From Ulva prolifera (lineage: Eukaryota; Chlorophyta; Ulvophyceae; Ulvales; Ulvaceae), in assembly GCA_023078555.1 (NCBI GenBank), contig CM041198.1:8913836-8977835 (forward strand): a stretch of DNA of 64,000 nt, given 5' to 3'. A model generated the notes under the pieces. The model made no database searches. It was not told where the DNA came from and was given only the letters and a program-made list of their open reading frames with translations. Position 1 is the first letter of the stretch; every line of letters starts with the position of its first letter. Of this stretch, positions 1-12,280 are shown one piece after another. A program made the translations under genes and the position numbers.

Positions 1-1190
1 TACGTTTTGGCTTCGACGCACCGGAGCACAACGACCTGTGCCGCAGTTGCGTTAGCTGGTAATTTCTGGGATCAGCATACTTCCTTCACTGTGCATGATC
101 AAGCTGAAGCTCGAGGATCAAGGACCATAGCTGTGTCGTTGAACCTGCAGTCGCGGTGCGCGCCCCGGGTATGCCTTGCTGAGGCGAGCCAGCTTCTTGA
201 AGGTGCTGATGGCCGCCGTAGTGATATCATCATGTGAAATACTGTTATATTGATATGTACAGCGATTCATGGACTCAGGTGTTGGGGGTTTTCCATACTC
301 CTGTGTGCCGGGGTCGAGGTGGTGGGTGCACCTCGCTCGCTCCTTGAATACCAAATGTTACAGCATGCTATAAGTTACATAAGGATGGCTCAATTTTGGG
401 TGGATTCACGATATCTGCATGTTCTGACCTCGCCAAGGGGAGGCAAACTTCGCTTAGGGCAAGCCGGCACAGTCCAATTGGTCTTGGAGAGTTGAAGACA
501 TCGTAAATTGCCGCTTGTTACTGCGTATGAGACTGTCAGGGGCCCTGGTGCTGTGTCGGCCGAACTCGTAGTGACATACCAGTCGGCTTTTCGAATGCAA
601 TGGCAAGCCTGAATTTCACGCTGATGTAGACGCCAATGTGTATCAGCAATGATAACATGCGGTGGCCGGCCATGCGTTATCGGCTACGCAGTTTTCACGG
701 CCAGTCCAGCCGGATTGCGAACATCCACACCGCAGCCCGGAGCCTGCCTGTCTCTAGCTATCTGGCTAGCATTTCACCCTTTACATCTTTCAACTTCATT
801 GATCTTGCACGTTGCGGTCGATTTCCAGCGATGTTACATGCTGTCTGGCATATGAGAGCCTCGTTGCGACACGCCGGTGCCGGATCTCGGGCGACTGTTC
901 GTTTGCCCGGAGACGCAACAAAGATCCATGATGTTGGTGTCAGGAAGACTCGGATGGTTTTGCACCACGCATCTGTTCCAAGATTCCCGTGACAGGCGTT
1001 GCAATCTATGAGTCAACGTGCCCTTGGCAGCTTCGCTCCGGCAAGCGCATACTGGGTGATGACTGCGGCTGATTGCAGCCCATTCTGGACCACGGCCTGC
1101 GATGATGTGCTCTGATGTGTAAATGTCTGGGCATGCAGGAGCGCGAGAGATGTTGTCACACCTCGACAAGTAAGACTTTTCATAGCACAC
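1..1190. other. 5' flank, no gene supported
   Basis: I see no recognisable coding exon here. Short open frames exist on both strands, but none has family-like sequence or a convincing donor/acceptor pair. It may hold the end of a gene lying left of the window or the promoter and 5' UTR of the gene starting at 1191. Confidence 0.4.
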
Positions 1191-4100
1191 ATGTCTACAA
1201 CCTCTACTGACCCAGCCCCTGCAGTGCCGGAGCAGGAAAATGCTGGAACTCCCCCAGCCCTACAGCTGGCGGTAATGCCACCAAGCACCGTGACTGCTCA
1301 AGGCATTCCGCCTGAGCTTGCCCGAATGCAGCCACCTGGTGGAGCTGCAGCGCCCGCACCGTCACCTCCTCGTTCAGAGCTCGGCAGCCAAGGCCCTCAA
1401 CCCATCTCGCTGCCGTCTGGAATGATGCACTCTGCCTTCCCCGACGCAGGCTTTCAATTCCCCATTCTCGCACCTAGTGACGACCGCTCCCCCGGCCCTA
1501 GCTCCGGCGGCGGCCGCAAGCGCCGGCGCTCCGGTCCCAAGGGCCGTCGCCGCTCCGGCAGCGAAGACTGGACGCCCTCTGGCGCTGAGGGCAACGCGAG
1601 TGTGGAGGTCGCCGGAGGCGGCGGTGGCGGAGGCACAACTGCTGGCGGTTCCTCCTCCCCCGACCACTCCAACGATGGCGCGTCCATCCCTGGCCTCGCC
1701 GGTGGAGGCAGCAGCTTCCAGCGGGGCTGCGGCAACCCGGTCGTGCAGGTGTCGCGTGAGCTCAAGCAGAACTTCGACTCGCACGTGTCAGAGCAGCTGC
1801 GTCAGTGCACCATCAGCGTCACCGAGGGTGGCCCGGAGCACGTGCCGGTGCTGGGCCGCGTGCTGCAGCTCGCCTGCCATGCATTGCGTGACATGCTTGA
1901 CAAGAAAGTCGTCACCGCGACCCACATCCGTTCCCAGTTCGGGGAGTTCCAGGCGGTGCGCCTTCTCTGACATCGTTGATCTCTTGCATTTTCTCTGCTA
2001 TGAAATGTGTATATTATGCGGCGGGTGGGGGTGTGGACACGAAGGCACGTGCGCATTGGCTGCCGCGTGGAGGCTGCTTCGATGCTTCTGCTTCTACCTC
2101 GTTCGAAGAGTGAGTCTTCGATCGCTGTAGAGGTGGTGTTCTGGGGTGGAGGGTGATGGGCGGGAGTGTGCAGGAGCACCGTGCGCGGCAGAGCTCCGCA
2201 GCCGGCAAACAGGCCAAGGGCCGCATCGGCGTGCGCATGCCAACAGACGTGCTACCGCTGATTATCAGCACCCTCGGCCTCGAGTCCGCGGCGCGCCTCT
2301 GGGGCGTCAATCGCATGCTCATCGAGTTCATGTTCCTCTCATGCATGGGCCGCATCCCCGGCGTGCCGATGCTGGTGACGCCTGACATCGTCGTGTCGGC
2401 GACGACAAGCGGCCCCCCGAACGCCGCGGCGGCGTCTGGCGCAGAGTCGAGCATCAGCAACGTGCGCGGGCAGCCGGGCCGCACGCCGCCGGGGCGCAGC
2501 GCGCCGCGACCGCACAGCGGCCGGCCGTCGGCATCCACAGAAGGCCACCCTGCCGCGGCGCCACTGATCATGGCGGCTGCGTCGGGCCACACGCCACGCA
2601 GCAACGCAAAGCAGGATCTCGACAACACGCGAATTGCGTCGGCCGCGGCGCACGCGGTGGCCACGGCCACGGCGCACGCGACCGCGGCCCCTGGCGGAGC
2701 CCCCGCCGACCACTCCTCCCTCCCCCTCAGCCATGGCGCTGGCGGCGCATCAGACGCGTCGCTGGCGCCCCGTATATTTCACGGCCCAGACTTCATGGCA
2801 ACCGGCGGCAGGGTTGGCGGGCTCGGGCGCCCAGCCGTCCCCCCCGCCCGTATGGCGCCCCAGCAGCCCCGGCGAGCCGTCGGCAACCAGCCTGCCCAAG
2901 ATGCCCCAAGCATCAACCAGATATTTCAAGGGCTCGACTGGCAGTTTCGCCCCGGCGCCGGCAACGCCTCTGGCAGCCAGTGCGCCTCCGGCATGGAGCA
3001 GCCCCCCTCCTCCTACAAGCGCCACTGCAGCACCAGCGGCTCCCCTCACTTTCCGGGCAGCCCTGGCGGCGCATTTGGCCCGGCTCCGAGCGGTGGCCCA
3101 GGAGGGCCCCCAGGACAGCACCCTCTCACCCCGGGCGAGGGAGCTGCTGGACGTCTTTGCGACAATGCGGCCTTCGGACAGCACCCCGGAGGACGTATTC
3201 GAAGTGTTGCGAGTGCAGGCCCTCCGCTACGTTCGGGACCTGCTGCAGCTGCCGCCTCAGGCGCCCTGATGTCGACGACCTCCGCCCCCGCGGCGGCCGC
3301 TGCGGCCGCCGCCGCGGCCGCCTCCGCCCCGCCCCAGTCCACCGTCTCCCTGCACAGCGATGCCCCGTCCCTCGAGGCCATCTACGGAGACGCCGGCCCT
3401 GCGCCCTCCGTCATGTCAGACCCCTACCCCAACTCCGCCCCTGGGCCGGTCCAACCCTACACGCCGCCACCCCCCCTCGCCACGCACGTCTCCCGTGTCT
3501 CCAGCGGTCCCCAGCCCAAGACCGACATCACCAACGGCCTGGAGCGCCGCATCTCCATCTCGAGCTCCGTCGCGGCGCGCTCGCCAAACCACGCGGCGAT
3601 GTGCCGGCACGCATACCTGCAGGGCCTCGACACGCTCGCGTCCGCCGCATCCGCGGCCGCCTCGGCGGGCGCGTCTGACGTGATGGTCAGCCAGCTTGCG
3701 CCAGCGGCCCCCCTCACCACGCGCCGCAGCGTCATGGCAGAGTACTCCGCGCCGAACCCTCTCGCCGCGGCCTCCTCCTGCAGCTCTGGCCTCGCCGCTG
3801 TGCTTGCGAACACCGCGGTGATGAGTGCGCAGGCAAAGGCGCAGTTCCCGGCGGCGGCGGTGGCGGAGGTGCAGCAGGAGCCGCGCATGCAGGGCGACGG
3901 CGGCGCACAGCCGGAGCTCGCGGGGCAGCTTGGCGAGCCGGAGAACTCGATGGAGCAGTCGCTGCGGCAGCTGATGGAGCAGCCGTCGCTGCCGCGCCGC
4001 AGCGGGCCGCCGCCGCCGCTGTTCACCACGTCCGCGCCTTCCGCGCCCGCACGCTCTGGCGGCTCAAACCGCACCGACCACATGCAGGCCTCCGTCACGC

Positions 4101-5133
4101 TCAGCGTGGCGGCCCACGACTCAGCGCGGGACAGCGTCAGCGCCGGTGCAAACGTCCGTGGTGACCTGCGCTCATTCATGGAGCCCATGCGTGTGGGCGA
4201 GGTGAAGGCGGATGCGGCCGGGCTCCTTGACAACTGGGACCCACTGATGCACCCGATGCTCGAGTCGACCCACGAGGGCTCTGGGGAGCACCCGGACCCC
4301 GGAATCGCTCCCCACATGCGCCTGCCCCCACGGCAGCCGGCGCCGCAGCAGAAGCACCAGCTGCCGCCGCAGCAGCACATGCTGCGTGGCGCGCCTCTGC
4401 AGGCGTTCGACCCCGGCACCGGCCACCAGCAGTGCGGCCAGCAGAAGTCGCAGGCCGAGGAGTCGGCGCTGTCGGCGGAGGAGACGCGCACGGCGCCTGC
4501 CGCGAGCGGTGTCGGCGCGTCCTCCGTCTGCCAGGACGCCCCCTCAGACATGTACCGCCGCTCATTCGAGGTGCGGCCTGATGTGCACAAATGCCTCGCC
4601 TGTGCTGGCGCGAGCGTGTCTGTGAGCGGCAGCACGCATGTATGCTTTTGTCACCAAATGATTTTGTCACCGGAGCTGATGGTAATTATGACCATCGGGA
4701 GGTTGTTGTGTGTCACACGGTGGTCTTACCGAGGCAGGCGGTGCAGGACAAGTCGCGGGCGTGGAACAGCGAGAACTCTCGGCAGCACAGCCCTGACAGC
4801 CCGACGGACTCGCAGAGCATGGCAGACATGTTTGCAAAGCTGTCGTCGCAGTCCAACGCGTTCTGCGACACCTCCGGCGCGGCGCTGTCGAGCAAGGCGG
4901 GCGATGCTGCGCCCGCCGGCCTGGGGGACGCCTCCGCAGAGCTGCCCACGCTCGCAAACGGCATCGCGAGCTTCTCGATCCCGGACATCCTTGAGCGCAG
5001 TGGTGACTATGCTGGGCGGATGCTCGTCACGAACGTCAGCAGCGGTCCTGAGGCTGAGCTTGAAATGCCCGAAGTCGACAAGGGCTCATTGCCACGTCTG
5101 GGCACCGTGCTGATGGCTGCTGAGGACCAGTGA
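1191..5133 (+). CDS. Unrecognised Ser/Pro/Ala-rich basic protein, multi-exon
   Basis: I do not recognise the family. Exon 1 (1191-1955) ends before a gtgcgc donor. It encodes a low-complexity N-terminus, a basic nuclear-localisation-like stretch (GRKRRRSGPKGRRRSG, about residues 108-123), a Gly run, and a helical segment containing HALRDMLDKKVVTATHIRSQ. The next exon opens at 2174 after gtgtgcag, phase 0, with GRIGVRMPTDVLPLIISTLG. A later junction joins 4570 (TTCGAG|gtgcgg) to 4747 (gtgcag|GACAAG), phase 0, and the last exon ends at TGA 5131-5133. Between 2174 and 4570 the +2 frame is open throughout, but GC3 and protein character switch to another frame at about 2812-3266. Phase-consistent candidate introns are 2772-2811 and 3231-3337. 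A nuclear or regulatory role is only a guess from the basic stretch and disorder. The gene is real by codon bias; the internal structure is unsure. Confidence 0.55.
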
Positions 5134-5625
5134 GCTGTCGCAACGCGGCGCATGGTCTCTGTGACATGGCTCTGCTGCCTGTCTCCCCGCTCCGGCTTGT
5201 TGTGTCGTCGCGTGAGGGTTTGGCAGCGTGTCGGTTGGTCAAGAGTGTACATCCTTGTGTGATACCTGTTGGGGCTGAGGTGCTACTGCATCCTTCAAGG
5301 AACAATGGAAGCAGTCGATGATACCAGGTGTACGCGGTGAGGCTGGTCTCGTTTTCGTTGCCTATGATATCTGCAACGCTCTTGTCCGGAGCCGTATGGG
5401 CCAGAATCATAGGACAGTGATCTTGCATGAATGCTGGCGGTGAATGCAAGTGGCGGTCTCGGCGCGAGGATGCACGGCTGCATTTGCCGCTGTAGGAGGT
5501 GCCAGCAGCTGTACATTACATCGACTGTGTAACAGCGATTTGAATTCTGGTTCATCCCATTGCTGCGAAAGGGCTCCGCATCTGGCGAGTTGAGGCCGAC
5601 GGTTTGTACAGCCAACTCTCTGACT

Positions 5626-6352
5626 ATGTCTTCTGGCGCATGCAAGATATGCGTCCTCGGTCCGCCCTCGACTGGCAAAACTATGCTTTGTAAGATTGTC
5701 GCCAATCAAGCTCTGTTTCCAAGCGCCAGATATGATCCAACAGAAGCCTCGTTCGTCAGGTATACCGCTTCCAGCACGGGCAGCCTAAGGCAGTAAGAAT
5801 GTCAGTGAATCATATGAGATGCTCTGGAGGCTGTGTACAGAGTCCAGCGTTACCAGACTGCAGCAGCTTCGGGTCAAACGACCACTGTGCATCTTTGGGA
5901 CTGTTCTGGGTCACCGTCGGCGCTACAGCATTCGACGGCTCTCTCAGAGGTCCGTACGATGGCGTCTCATATTCATGGCACGCAAGGGAGTTGTACTTAC
6001 TCCACATATCGTGCAGGGGGCAGACGGTGTTGTGCTTGTTTACAACCCCAGCAAAGAGTCACATGAGCAAGAGCTTGAGCGCGTATACAAAGAATTTGTA
6101 CAACCACTAGGACTGTCGAAGCAACAGTGCTTACTATTGTCAGTCAGCTTCACAGCTGGCCATAGTATCCGCAGTGCTTTGTCGGGAAGGCTGGGAGAAC
6201 TGCAGCAGCAGCACATTGACATTCATCCGGAGGACCCTCCGAGGTCTCGGCCACAACTGGCTCGAGCGCTGGACAGTCTCGTATCCGCCTGTGTTGCAAG
6301 ACAAAAGCAGCAGGCAGAAGACGATGTGATTGAAGCAACTCAAGCATTTTGA
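5626..6352 (+). CDS. IFT22: Intraflagellar transport protein IFT22 (RABL5-like small GTPase)
   Basis: This is a Rab-like small GTPase of the IFT-B complex, which moves cargo along flagella. There are three exons: 5626-5759 (phase 2 end), 5841-5949 and 6017-6352, giving 192 residues (human IFT22 has 185). The P-loop is GPPSTGKT at residues 12-19. WDCSG follows in the G3 position, and about 13 residues on comes GADGVVLVYNPSKESH, aligning with the family's HGVVIVFN block. The C-terminal half carries the family's long helices (QPLGLSKQQCLLLSVSF, then an acidic/Gln-rich end). Donors are CAG|gtatac and GAG|gtccgt; acceptors are tacag and gtgcag. The 5626 ATG gives the usual short N-terminus before beta-1. 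The second intron is only 67 bases. Its presence implies the organism builds cilia or retains the IFT machinery. Confidence 0.9.
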
Positions 6353-6819
6353 GCTGGAGCAGATGGTTTGCATATGTTAGGCAACGTGCAACATGGACAC
6401 ACGGCACTACCCCATACATAGGACCTTCTCGGATATGCTTCTGTCTTGCTACCCAAAGCACAGGAGATCCAGAGCACACTGCAGCCACGGCTCCCATTCT
6501 TCCTTGGAACAGTCTGTAGATTAATATGGTCATCGATGTCGCGCATATGCTTCCCCATGGGTCTTTGGGAGGTCGCGGGTAGGCATTCCACAGGATGTTT
6601 TGTGCCAGGACCTGATGACAGTGTGTATAGGTATGTATGCTAACTTTCATGGTGGACTGGGGAGGCATGTCACGCCGTTCGGTGATAATATGGTATGTAT
6701 GCACTTTTACCTGGGAACTGGACTGGACAAGGGAAAGACGATCGAACTGCAAAACATCACCATCATGTCTGCAGCGTACGCACTCAGACCAGCACACCCC
6801 CAACACCACTGAACGACTG

Positions 6820-9800
6820 TCAGCCGCTCTTGGCTGCAGCTCCCTTCTTCTCTCCCTCAGGCTTCTGCACATCTACCACACCATCGTCTACCGCCCATAC
6901 CTCTGGACACAACGCTGACGTGAACTCAGAGTTGTGACTAATCAGTAGGACACCCCCTTGGAAGTCACGGATTGCCCCAGCTAGTGCCCCCAGCGAATCC
7001 CTATCTAAGTAGTTGGTGGGTTCATCCATGATGAGGAAATGTGGATGGTTCCACATCGCAGCTGCTAGGACCAGTTTGACCTTTTGCCCACCCGACAGCC
7101 CCTTAATGTGCGAATGGCTGGCCAGCTCTGAGTCTAGTCCAAAGTCAGACAGGTACTCTTCGACATTGGCCCGGGATAGGACCTTCTTGTCGCCAGCTGC
7201 AGACGCAAGCTTCCCGTCAAACTCAGCGATCATCTTTTTAAATCCCCTCGAAACAAGCTCCTGCATACAGTGGCACGTGTCAATCAAAAAGCCAGACTGG
7301 TGCTTCACTGCTGCATCATTCATTGGTTGCTCACTGCTCACTACATGAAAACGTAGAGCGATTGACCTGAGTGTGGCACGAGTGCTGAACAGACGCTATT
7401 CAGAGTTCTTGGTATGTGGAATTAGAAAGTTGTGCATCAACAACTACGGAGACACTGATACACGACCACAAGCCAGGCAAGGGTCTGGGGGCAGACCTCG
7501 CGAGTGAACCACTTGTTGTACTTGATAGAAGGCAAGCCTTTCCACGAGATTTCGTACTGAAAGTCGCCCTTCTTTTTGCGACGTGACTTGATTTCATCTA
7601 CAGTCCGCATCATCCCATCAATTTCAAACGTCTGTACCTTCTTCTTCTCTTCATCCGTCATTTTCCTGAACACCTGCAAGGGCAAAACTAGTTAATGTAC
7701 GTGCATGCCATGAAAGAAAACAGCGCTGTGGAGCAACTGCGGCCAGCGGCCCCCTGAATTCGTGCCAGCACACCCGCCACAGAAAAGCAGCAGCAGTGAG
7801 TCACCGCCAACCAAGTGCACTGAGCAGTGCAGGCTGTTTGCATGTAACACACACAACACTTCAGTCCAGCGGTGATAAGGACTCTCCATCCCATCAGATG
7901 TGCAAGCCTTAGACGCAGGCTTGTCACAGTGGTCAAGGAGAGCACAGGCAGGGCGTCGCTCACCTTTTCCGCCTCCTCCTCATCCTCCCCATGCTCGTAC
8001 CGCCGGATGATGTACTGCACCGGCGTGGCCATGAGGTGCGACTCCAGGTGGTGGAACGCGTGCTGTGCGATGTACGCAATCCGCAGGTTCGGATGGCGCT
8101 CGATCTCCCCGGCGGTGGGCTTGATCTCCCCTACACACATGCGCACACTGCACACCATGCTTCCAGCCGTAAACAAGAGAAGCAACGGACGTACCGCAAT
8201 CAGAACGAGACCAGGCTGCAGAGCCACACGCAACTCCTCTGCCGAATCTACTGCCAGCAGATGCGCCTGGCCGCTGGCAGGTTTCGCAGCCTCGCAGGGC
8301 AAGAAGGAGAGCTGCAAGCACGGGTGGCGGCCAGGGGGGGGTGCGCACCGGTGATGACCTTGATGAGGGTCGACTTGCCGGCGCCGTTGGGCCCGAGGAC
8401 GCCGACGCGGGCGGCCATGTTGGCCTTCAGCGTCACGTTCGTCAGCTGCGGCTTTGGTGCGCCCTCGTACTGGAACGTCATCTTCTTGCACTTTATTACG
8501 GGCTTCTCGCGCGACCTGCGTTCTCGCGGCCGTAAAAATATGACGCAGCAGGCCTCAGCGCTGCAGGCCGGGCTGCATCGAGACAGACCATGCATGGAGG
8601 AGGAGGGGGGGGCGCACTTCACGCCGTCGAGGGGCCCCGGGATGGGGAACTTGAACTTCACGTACTCGTCAGTGAGCTCGTAGTAGGCCTTCGCCTCGGG
8701 CTTCTGCTCCACGAACGCCGAGAGGTTGCCGCGGTACTTCGCGAGCTTCTTGTTCTCGTAGTGGATGATGCCGGTGCACACCGTGTCGAGGAAGCCGCTG
8801 TCGTGGCTGACGGTGATGAGCGTCGTGCCGCAGGAGAGCAGGTACTGCTGCAGCCAGTGCACGTTCGCCGTGTCCATGTGGTTCGTCGGCTCGTCGAGCA
8901 GCAGGAGGCCAGCCTCGAGCAGCATCGCGCGTGCCAGCGCCAGCTTCATCTTCCAGCCACCTGCACGCCGCGCGGCGCGCGTTTGAGCAAGTGTCGCCAC
9001 TGGCTCATACCGAACACACATCGGACGAACATCTCTCGGTCAAGCATACACACGGCCATCTCAGCGACGAAAATCAGGCGATGAGCGCACATGTGTTGGC
9101 GACATGACCGTGCGACTGTGCACATGTGAGCACCGGCGAGCGTTCGGCGAGTAGGCGGTACATTCACGCACCAAGTGCACCACCAGGGCAGAGCGGAGCA
9201 GGAAATGGGGCGCGAGGGGAGGTCGCACCGGACAGGGTCGAGATGTTGAGGGACAGGCGGCTGTCATCAAAGCCGATGTCCTCGAGGGCCTTCTGGCAGG
9301 CCGTGCGGTCGAGGCCCTTGCCCTTGATCTGCGCGTCGTCGGCGAGGTAGTCCAGCACGAGGGGGTCGTCCGCCTGGCCCTGGATGTCGTGCGCGACATA
9401 CACCGTGAGCACCTCGCCGGGCGGCGGGAAGCCGTCCACCTGCACCGCGAGCTCCCACGTCAGGGGCTACGCAGCCGCATCTGCTGAAGGTGCCAGCGGC
9501 TGCCGACTACCCGTCTCGACATGAACAAGAACGCCGCCACACCCAGGCTGCCGTCTGCATGTCATGGTGTCCTGAGCCGGGGCGGCTGCGTGCCTCGAGG
9601 GGCACCGCACCTGGCCGTTGGCGATGGCGCGCATGAGGGTGGTCTTGCCACAGCCATTCGGCCCGCAGAGGCCGTAGCGGCCGCCGCGCTTGAGGCGCAG
9701 GCGCGCGCCGGACAGCAGGATGCGGCCGCCGTACGCGAGCGAGAAGTCGCAGTCGCAGAGATCCTCGCCCTCCTCCGCGTCGCTGTCCTCGCCCTCGAGC

Positions 9801-12208
9801 ACCCGCACGTCGTGCTGGCACCGCCGCATCACCGCCCTGCACCCCGACGCCACCCGTCACCGCATGCGCCCGGCACCGGCTGAGCATGCATGTGCCAGGT
9901 GCAGTCAATTGAGGGCCCGAGCTAGACACACTGCGGGCCGGCGACTGCATCGCCGCTGGAGTTGCAGCTGACAAGCACTGTCGCGGGGAACTCCGCACTG
10001 AGTTGGGGGCAGGTCACTGATGGCCTGGCAAGCATGCTGTGCAACGTCGTTCACCGTCGAGTGGTGGGCCAGAGGCCAGGGGTCGTCAGTGGGGGGGAGT
10101 GAGGGGGGGGGGCGCACTCGCAGGCCTTCTTGGCGCTGTCGCCGACAAAGGGGCCGAGGAAGGGGGTGAAGCAGGTTCCCCACTCGCGGGTGTCGAAGCA
10201 GTGGCGGTCCATGAGAGTGGTGCACATGGTGGCGACGTACTCCACGGCCTCGTGGAAGAGCGTGCTGCTCTTGCCCGCCTCCCGCATCTCCACGAGCTCC
10301 TCCTTCATGTGCTCCGCCACCATCTGCACACCCACGCCTCCCGTCACACTCAGCAGTCCACACACATTGCCACCCTCACCTCAGTGCCCCGTACTGGTGC
10401 TGAAGCTTACCCTAGGCCTGCGGGCGGCGAATCATTGCACTCGTGGCTACATCATCATGGCATGCCACCAGCGAGGGTGGTACGGATCAAGCGTGCTCAG
10501 CTACTGAACACCGCACCAGCAAATGATCGGAACGCTTCGAGTCGATTCAACGTCCTACCGAGGGGGGCGCATGCAGGCACACACGCACGCATGGACGCAT
10601 GCAGGCACACACGCACGCATGGACGCACGCATGGACGCATGCAGGCACACACGCACGCATGGACGCATGCAGGCACACATGCACGCATGGACGCACGCAT
10701 GGACGCATGCAGGCACACACGCACGCATGGACGCATGCAGGCACACACGCTTCGAGCCAATATGAGTTCCCACAGAGGGCGTGGGGGCAGACCTCCGGCG
10801 CGGCGCGCTTCGCGAGCTCCGCCTCGAGGGCCTCCCGGCCATCCTCCGAGCCCGCGGCCTTGACGAGCAGCGCGTGCGTGTTGACCGCGACAGCGCGCGC
10901 GTTCGGGTCCGAGATCTCCTTGCCGACCTTGTCCACCTCCGGCAGCAGCACGGGCATGAAGGACGCGAGCGCCGCGGGGCGCTCCACGAGGCGCACCATG
11001 TTGGTGATGATCACCGCCGTCTGCCGGCGGATCGCGTTGTTGCGCTCGCGCAGGCCCCGCACGAGCAGCGGCACCATCACAGACAGCATCTTGCTCTCCA
11101 CCGGCTGCGCGAACGTCGTCGCTGCGAGCTTCACGATCGTGTCCGGGACGTTCGCGGGCTTGAGGATGCACGAGATGACGTCCTGCTGCAGCGGCTCAAA
11201 GTCGCGGTTGTTGACGAGCGTCAGCGCGATCTGCATCGCCGCGAGCGCGGCCTCCTTGACCTCGTCGCGCGCGTCCGTCATGAGGTCGCGCAGCGGCGGG
11301 AAGAACGTCGGCAGGCCGTCGGCGCACGACTCGGGCGCGCGCGCGAGCAGGTCCCGCAGCTGGACGCACGCCGCGTACTTCTGCTGCCAGCGCAGGCCGG
11401 GCGCCATCGCGGCCGTGATGTGCGGCAGCACGAAGCGCGCACCGTACGGGCACATGACGTTGATGAGCGCGCGGCCGGCGTTCACGGCGGCCGTGTGCAC
11501 GTCGCCGACCTTGTCGGCGGCCGCGTGCAGGATCTGCGGCACGTACGGCACGAGGTAGGGCTCCGTGGAGGAGCGGCAGATGTCGCAGAGGGCAGAGACG
11601 AGGAGGAGCGCGCCGCTGCGGGTCACGGGCGTCTTGGACGTGAAGCCGGTCTCGAGGGAGGAGAGGATGTGCGCGGATCGCAGCAGCATGATGTCTGCAC
11701 GGCTGGCGCGGCGTGAGGCTGGTCAGTGGGTCCGTGTGGCCTCTGAGGCCGCGGCATTACAGGGGTGCAGGGGGCTAAGCCGGGTGCAGGAACAGCAGAT
11801 GAGCGTGGATGCCGAGCCAGGCGGAGTGGGTTGCTGTGTGGTGAGGGGTGGTGGTGTGCGCACATGCATGCAGGGAGCTGCAAGAAGTCAGACGAATGTG
11901 CATGATGGAGCCCAGAGCCTGTGAAGCACAGCATGCGCGCGGCATCGGAAATGGCCGATTCCAAACTGAACATGTGCAAGCCAACTGTGACCACAAGTAG
12001 AACTGGTCATTGATGGGGCGAATTCGACCGACACGGGCCTCCCAGGCAGTGCAGCTGTGGCCGACCTCTGACCGTGACCCGGTTGTTTTGGCGGCGCATG
12101 GTGTGCACATCTTGGTGGAAGTGCACACTGTGAGGCGGACGAAACAGGGCTTCAGACGGCCTGGTGCTCTGACTCAACCACAGGGGGGCCAAAGGGGACC
12201 CTCGTGTA

Positions 12209-12280
<72 letters not shown>

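Noticed and set aside
3457-4635. 392-codon minus-strand frame opposite the first gene
   Set aside because: Shadow of the GC-rich plus-strand coding frame; Cys/Ser/Arg-rich with no family character.
10573-10752. Regular repeats resembling a CRISPR array
   Set aside because: Units are directly tandem without unique spacers, and it lies in an intron of a nuclear gene.
10039-10863. 274-codon plus-strand frame rich in His/Thr/Arg repeats
   Set aside because: Antisense to eEF3 exons and the minisatellite; the tandem peptide is the minisatellite read through.
10781-11716. 311-codon plus-strand Arg/Leu-rich frame
   Set aside because: Exact antisense of the eEF3 HEAT-repeat exon, open because of GC3 saturation.
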